A stretch of DNA of 12,026 nucleotides, from NCBI GenBank assembly GCA_900618425.1, contig UZAN01040910.1, positions 14,909 through 26,934 on the forward strand, written 5' to 3'. The translations under genes were made by a program, and so were the position numbers. This stretch comes from Echinostoma caproni. Taxonomy: Eukaryota > Platyhelminthes > Trematoda > Plagiorchiida > Echinostomatidae. Shown here one piece after another: positions 8,627 through 12,026 of this stretch; within the stretch, counting starts at the first letter, position 1, and every line of letters starts with the position of its first letter. A model generated the notes under the pieces. The model saw nothing but the letters and a program-made list of their open reading frames with translations, was not told the origin of the DNA and did not search any database.

Positions 8627-9129
8627 ACCAGGTACTGCTACTGTATCACTTATACCATGATTAGGGACGCTTTCGCTGTCAAAGTGAATGATTAGAACGA
8701 GAGAAGAACAAGCTTCTATGAAAAAAGTTCACTTCCATTCTGTGAATTTTGCACCGAATACAAATGCATTACATGCGTTTCAGTGAATCTTCTCATGTTC
8801 CTGTTCCAGTTTGTAATTGGTCTGGCTCTAAATAGTTCATTTGACCATAATAAGATTGATTCATGGGTTTCATCAGGTAGTTGACTGTTAGGACTTAAAG
8901 GATGGAGCCGAAAAGTAACAGCAGTCAGAATTACGAAGAAAAAGAAGAACCCGATACCGAGTTTCAGATTAGCAGGAGAAAGCGGCACATTGACCACAAA
9001 CAATTGGGCTACAGACTACGCGGAAGAAAAATACAGTTCACAAAATTTCGCGCAGAGTTCATCGTTCGCTTTATTAGGATTTGGTCCATACATAATGCAA
9101 AGTACATAAACAGATGATGAGAGGATGTA
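8627..9129. other. Unassigned DNA between RT relic and Penelope element
   Basis: A 95-codon minus-strand frame (9003-8716) with a poly-Phe stretch overlaps a 71-codon charged plus-strand frame (8902-9117). They largely mirror each other, and neither shows a family motif. Part may be tail sequence of one of the flanking retroelements. The catalytic part of the RT relic does not continue into it. Confidence 0.4.
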
Positions 9130-9242
9130 TTAACACAGCTTATTCAAAATAGTCTTTGTTGACAAATTATTGAAAATAGATTCTCGTAGCTTGGGTGAAC
9201 TGAATTCCATTTCGCCTGTTCGCCGAGCTTGGCAATTTGTTT

Positions 9243-9285
9243 GCAAACGTTTCATCACCAGCCGAGGTGACATCATCAGTACTTG
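9243..9285 (-). ncRNA. Hammerhead-ribozyme-like core in Penelope tail
   Basis: On minus, CTGATGA (9279-9273) is followed by a hairpin (GTCACC, loop TCGGCT, GGTGAT) and then GAAAC (9253-9249). This is the conserved hammerhead layout CUGANGA - stem II - GAA. A palindrome GTTTGCAAAC right after it could form stem III. Penelope-like elements are known to carry minimal type I hammerheads in their terminal repeats. Caveats: one extra U lies between CTGATGA and stem II, the stem base is a G-U pair, and I cannot identify the cleavage triplet or a matching stem I, so this copy may be inactive. Confidence 0.5.
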
Positions 9286-9419
9286 TGAAGTGGCAGTGTT
9301 CTGTCTGTATCCGTTCGTTTATATATGTATTCTTCCCCACCGACTATTTTTTGTCCCTTGTTCTCACTCTGTTCGACTCAGTTCGCCGTGGGGGGTGGAG
9401 GTGGGCGGAGTTTGTCCTT

Positions 9420-10680
9420 TCATCCTGATTGCGGTTTCGTTCCGTTCTCGGGACACGGCGTGACCTTTTTTGTTGCGTCATTTGATCCTTGAGTTGCATT
9501 GTACACGTGATCCAGTTCGATTTGCCTGTTTATTGAGTTAGTTGAAGACTTCCAAGTCTCGAGAAATTCTCTGGCGTGTTTTGACCGGGCTTGGTCGATA
9601 ATTTTCACTGATTGTAAGTCAAATTGATGTCCTTCTTTATCTTCGTGGAGCGAAATCAAAGATAGTGGGCCATGTTCTCTGACTGCCGACTGGTATTCAC
9701 GGATTTTTGTTGACAGTTTTCTTCCAGTCTGTCCGATATAATGTTTTGGGCAGTTCTTGCAGTTTATTTAGTAGATACTACTGCTCTTGTCCTTCTCCAT
9801 TGTTCTCTTCTTTGGTTTTGACAGAAGTCTCCCTAGACAAGTAGTTGGTTTGTGGACGACTTGGATTCCATATGATATCAGCAGTTTTGCTGTCATTTCC
9901 GAAACGTACTTGAGGTACGGTGGGGTTGTTCTTGTTCTCGATTCTCCGCCTGTTATTTCTTTCTTTCTTTGAGTCAGAGTTCTTTTGATAAAATTGCGGG
10001 GATAGCCATTACGAACAAACACTCTGAGTAGGTATCTTTCTTCTTCAATATGTCGGTGCTGCAGTGTGTTTGGACTCTTCCGAATAGGGTTCTAACACAG
10101 CTGTGTGGATGATTACTTTTGAAGTTCAGAATTTGGTCCGTATACGTTGTTTTGCGATAGACCGTTGTCTCCAGTTTTCCTGATGGCGTTCTGATGATCA
10201 AAATGTCGAAAAATGCCAGTTTTTTATCCTTCTCGGTTTCCATTGTGAACTTGATGCCATTGAATGTGTTATTGATAATGCTGTATATTCTTCCCCGTTC
10301 CGAATTTTTCAAGATGACGAATGTGTCATCAACGTATCAGTGCCAAAGTTTTGGCATGATTCTTGGTAGTACCTTCTTCTCCAGCTTCTGCATTATGGTT
10401 TCGGCTATGGATCCAGAAATTGGCGATTCCATTGGTGTTCCTTTCAGGCGTTTGTAGATTTCACACTCGAATTCGAAGTACGTCTGCATGTTCCATGTTC
10501 CATGAGTTCACAAATGGCAGATGGTTCCATTGGTTGGTTTGGGGATGCTCAGTTATAAATACCCTCAAAGTGGATCTCGAAAGGTCCAAGTCGATCGAAG
10601 TGAACAAAGCGGTGACATTGAACGAGACCATTATTACGTCCTCTTGGATGTTGACATTTTCGTCAATTCCGAAACCAGAG
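9420..10680 (-). pseudogene. Penelope RT plus GIY-YIG polyprotein relic
   Basis: RT motif A reads VSFNVTALFTSIDLDL (N codon at 10617-10619), where the family has Asp. Then come FEFECEIYKRLKGTPMESPISG (family GTPMGSP) and motif C YVDDTF (10336-10322), preceded by an in-frame TGA at 10337-10339 where Arg is usual. The thumb-like part includes FKSNHP then QTHCSTD, followed by NGYPRNFIKRTL in another frame. The GIY-YIG domain has CKNCPKHYIGQTGR (HYIGQ at 9743-9729), with a TAA at 9768-9770 just before it, and reads open to 9420. At least three frame changes occur: one beside a 7-bp tandem duplication (10487-10504), another near 10500-10550, and one near 10020-10050. The N-terminal part of the RT is missing. 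An intact copy would copy RNA and cut target DNA; this one cannot. Confidence 0.88.
10487..10504. repeat. 7-bp tandem duplication breaking the Penelope RT frame
   Basis: CATGTTC is repeated twice and followed by CATG. A 7-base gain shifts the frame. The readable RT peptide changes frame exactly here, between the ICELME-like and QTYFEF pieces. Confidence 0.6.
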
Positions 10681-10959
10681 CTAAAGCTCCATCTTAAAAG
10701 CGGATGGGGAGAGCCCGTCTGGGCCGGAGGCTTTATGCCTTTCGATATAGCTTATTTCCCGGGAATCCTCCATTTCAGATGGAGGACTGACATCGACTGG
10801 CAGTCGCGGTGGAGGATGATAGTTCAGATGTCGATGGGGGCAGTTGAACTGAGCCTCAAAATGTTCAGCCCATCGATCAAGACGGTGTTGCTGAAGGTGA
10901 ATCAGTGTGTCATCGGATTCCTTAATTACCACACTTAAGCCTAGGGCCCGAATTCCTAA
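10681..10959 (-). pseudogene. Non-LTR retrotransposon RT N-terminal fragment
   Basis: The reading DRWAEHFEAQFN, then EMEDSREISYIERHKASGPDGLSPSAFK, matches the linker and first RT block (RWAEHF...KAAGPDGL) of RTE-like/flatworm non-LTR elements, which lies between the endonuclease and the RT palm. The frame is open back to about 10959 and stops being recognisable at 10680, exactly where the Penelope element starts. The fragment is probably the host into which Penelope inserted, or was cut by a rearrangement. The endonuclease and catalytic core are absent on this strand. Confidence 0.8.
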
Positions 10960-11313
10960 TTAGAAGGAAAAAAATGCAACTATTATCAGTGGCCGCGGCC
11001 TTCTCCATCTATCTACACTTTCCTATCCACCATTTCTCTTGATGAGCTGGTGTTTGAGGAATTTGCGCGCTGTGGCAAGACGGGATAATACCAAAGGGTT
11101 TAGAGTGTTCCAAGCTAACCAACGATTGGTGTCAACCACAAATTCTGACGTCCTCTGTAATAGTTGTTGCTGCTACTGCTGCTCTATTTAGCTGATCAAA
11201 AGCAGTTACTTAGATATTCACAAAACGGAGTCCCACTGCAATCCTTCGGTGGTACAGGTAGCTTCAAATGCTAAGTTGCCTACGAGCTCGTTCAGAAATG
11301 TCACTGAAAAATT
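10960..11313. other. Unassigned spacer between opposed RT fragments
   Basis: The stretch includes a small TGCTGC-type trinucleotide run near 11170-11186, and nothing clearly coding. On minus a short readable piece (LATARKFLKHQLIKRNGG) occurs near 11035-11090 but is not a motif I can assign. The RT pieces on either side point in opposite directions, so an inversion or insertion boundary may lie here. Confidence 0.4.
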
Positions 11314-12026
11314 ATGCAGTCTCGAAACAGCATTAATTTCGCAATGAACAAAATCCTAAGCAGTGCTCAAGAAAAATGCAGAGCTTCCGGTACGGAGCCC
11401 CTTCCAGATGATCGACTCAATGGCTTTGTATATACTGACGACATCGTTATACTCCGCGACTCATTCCGAGACGCTCAAAACGTCCTGTGTCAGCATTATC
11501 CATCACACAATTTGGTCTGACCTTTTCTTCATCAAAGTGTAAGACTGATAAGACTGATAAGAGACTACATCTATCCTCACGCTCATGAACGACCAGTTGG
11601 AAATCGTCGATCAATTCACTTATCTTGGGGGCTGTTTCAGCTCAAGAGCAGTGACGGAAGAAATATCAGCGCGTATCCGCAAGGCTCGAGAGGAATTTGC
11701 TAACCTACGTCACTTGTGGCGCTGATACGATCCTTGTCTCTTCTTGAAAGGCCGTGTATACAATGCTGTAATGCAGTGTCTTGGCTCCTCCACACGGAAG
11801 ACGTATGGAGATTAAGTGTGCGTGACCAATCATTGCCGTCGTTGCATCGCCAGAATACGCCGTCAACAGCAAATCATCAACAAAGAATCTTCGCCTCAGA
11901 CAATCTCGGTCGTCCTCTGAGTGCCGTCATTTCGCTCCCGAGATTTCGGTAGCTGGGACATGTGCTACGGATTTTGGCTCAATGACTGACTCATTGTGTT
12001 GTTTGCGGCGACAATGTGGACAAAGA
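11314..12026 (+). pseudogene. Non-LTR RT relic, catalytic box to C-terminus (runs off the window)
   Basis: From 11314 the reading INFAMNKI resembles FNFAIDDI of the RT palm. The catalytic box is YTDD (11431-11442), a change from the usual YADD that keeps both Asp. A stop at 11518 and a 9-bp tandem duplication (11542-11562) break the frame. Further pieces follow in order: LEIVDQFTYLGGCFSS, VTEEISARIRKAREEFANLRHLWR with a stop, LKGRVYNAV, RCIARIRRQQQI, SDNLGRPLSAVISL, and LGHVL-like residues near the end. Together they form the C-terminal half of an RTE-like flatworm non-LTR element, clearly dead. It is oriented opposite to the N-terminal fragment at 10681-10959. Confidence 0.85.
11542..11562. 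repeat. 9-bp tandem duplication inside the RT relic
   Basis: AGACTGATA occurs twice in tandem with a third partial copy (AGA). It replaces the usual KCK-LLQDW region of the RT with a KTDKTD repeat, a sign of neutral decay. Confidence 0.7.

Larger units (their letters stand above)
9130..10680 (-). mobile_element. 5'-truncated Penelope-like retroelement
   Basis: Read on minus, the order is the back half of a Penelope-type reverse transcriptase, a GIY-YIG endonuclease domain, then a 3' tail with a hammerhead-like core and a conserved non-coding block. This order is diagnostic of endonuclease-bearing Penelope-like elements. The 5' end stops abruptly at about 10680 against a non-LTR RT piece, as expected for target-primed insertions that are often 5' truncated. 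The 3' boundary near 9130 is approximate. No target-site duplication was identified. Confidence 0.85.

Noticed and set aside
8869..8885. CCTGATGAAACCC on minus, also hammerhead-like
   Set aside because: CTGATGA runs straight into AAC without a stem II, so the layout is wrong.
9170..9463. Plus-strand frames of 97 and 63 codons with hydrophobic stretches
   Set aside because: They are antisense to the Penelope 3' tail and GIY-YIG end. The hydrophobicity follows from base composition.
10363..10938. 191-codon plus-strand open frame
   Set aside because: It lies antisense across the Penelope RT and the non-LTR RT fragment, both recognised on minus. It has no motif of its own and spans an insertion junction.
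1..12026. Bacterial features, CRISPR arrays, rRNA or phage systems
   Set aside because: No regularly spaced repeats, operons, ribosome binding sites or prokaryotic genes are present. Splice sites, SINE and Penelope elements mark this as animal DNA.

Overview
This window reads as repeat-rich DNA from an animal genome, most likely a flatworm (trematode or tapeworm). There is no bacterial-style gene packing, no operons and no ribosome binding sites. The host-gene signal is a single exon with eukaryotic splice sites. The rest is decayed transposable-element sequence plus anonymous DNA. The flatworm assignment is an inference from the style of the non-LTR reverse transcriptase relics (LRHLWRRRD-type C-terminus), the Penelope-like element and the tRNA-derived SINE. 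I cannot name the species.

Host gene: one 862-base exon on the minus strand (7598 down to 6737), bounded by a good acceptor and a near-perfect donor (CAG|GTGAGT). It encodes a long Ser/Thr/Pro/His-rich disordered stretch. It ends in the motif EPDLLGPCEPGT...GIVWLET, which I recognise as the start of the conserved domain of the scribbler/brakeless (insect) and ZNF608/ZNF609 (vertebrate) family of nuclear transcriptional co-regulators. The next exon, which should carry the rest of the domain, was not found in the window. Most or all of the remaining sequence is therefore probably intronic to this gene.

Layout: 1-2700 is anonymous, with a GT tract, a perfect hairpin and no recognisable gene. 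A dispersed repeat at 2721-2752 has an inverted partner at 6013-6044. A dead Tigger/pogo DDE transposon occupies 3172-4673 on the plus strand and still has degenerate terminal inverted repeats. A tRNA-derived SINE (4677-4930) starts within a few bases of its 3' end. 4931-6728 is anonymous apart from the second repeat copy and a CA microsatellite. The scribbler-family exon follows, then its upstream intron with a small minus-strand non-LTR RT relic (8318-8626). A 5'-truncated Penelope-like retroelement lies on the minus strand (about 9130-10680), with an RT, a GIY-YIG domain and a hammerhead-ribozyme-like core in its 3' tail. It abuts a minus-strand non-LTR RT N-terminal piece (10681-10959). 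The window ends in a plus-strand non-LTR RT relic with a YTDD box (11314 to the edge).

None of the mobile elements looks intact. The observed lesions include stop codons, frameshifts, a D-to-N change at the Penelope catalytic aspartate and short tandem duplications. I did not find a convincing new multi-gene system. The best leads are the scribbler/ZNF609-like exon, the hammerhead-like motif in the Penelope tail, the nested and inverted retroelement arrangement at 9.1-12 kb, and the unclassified inverted repeat pair.
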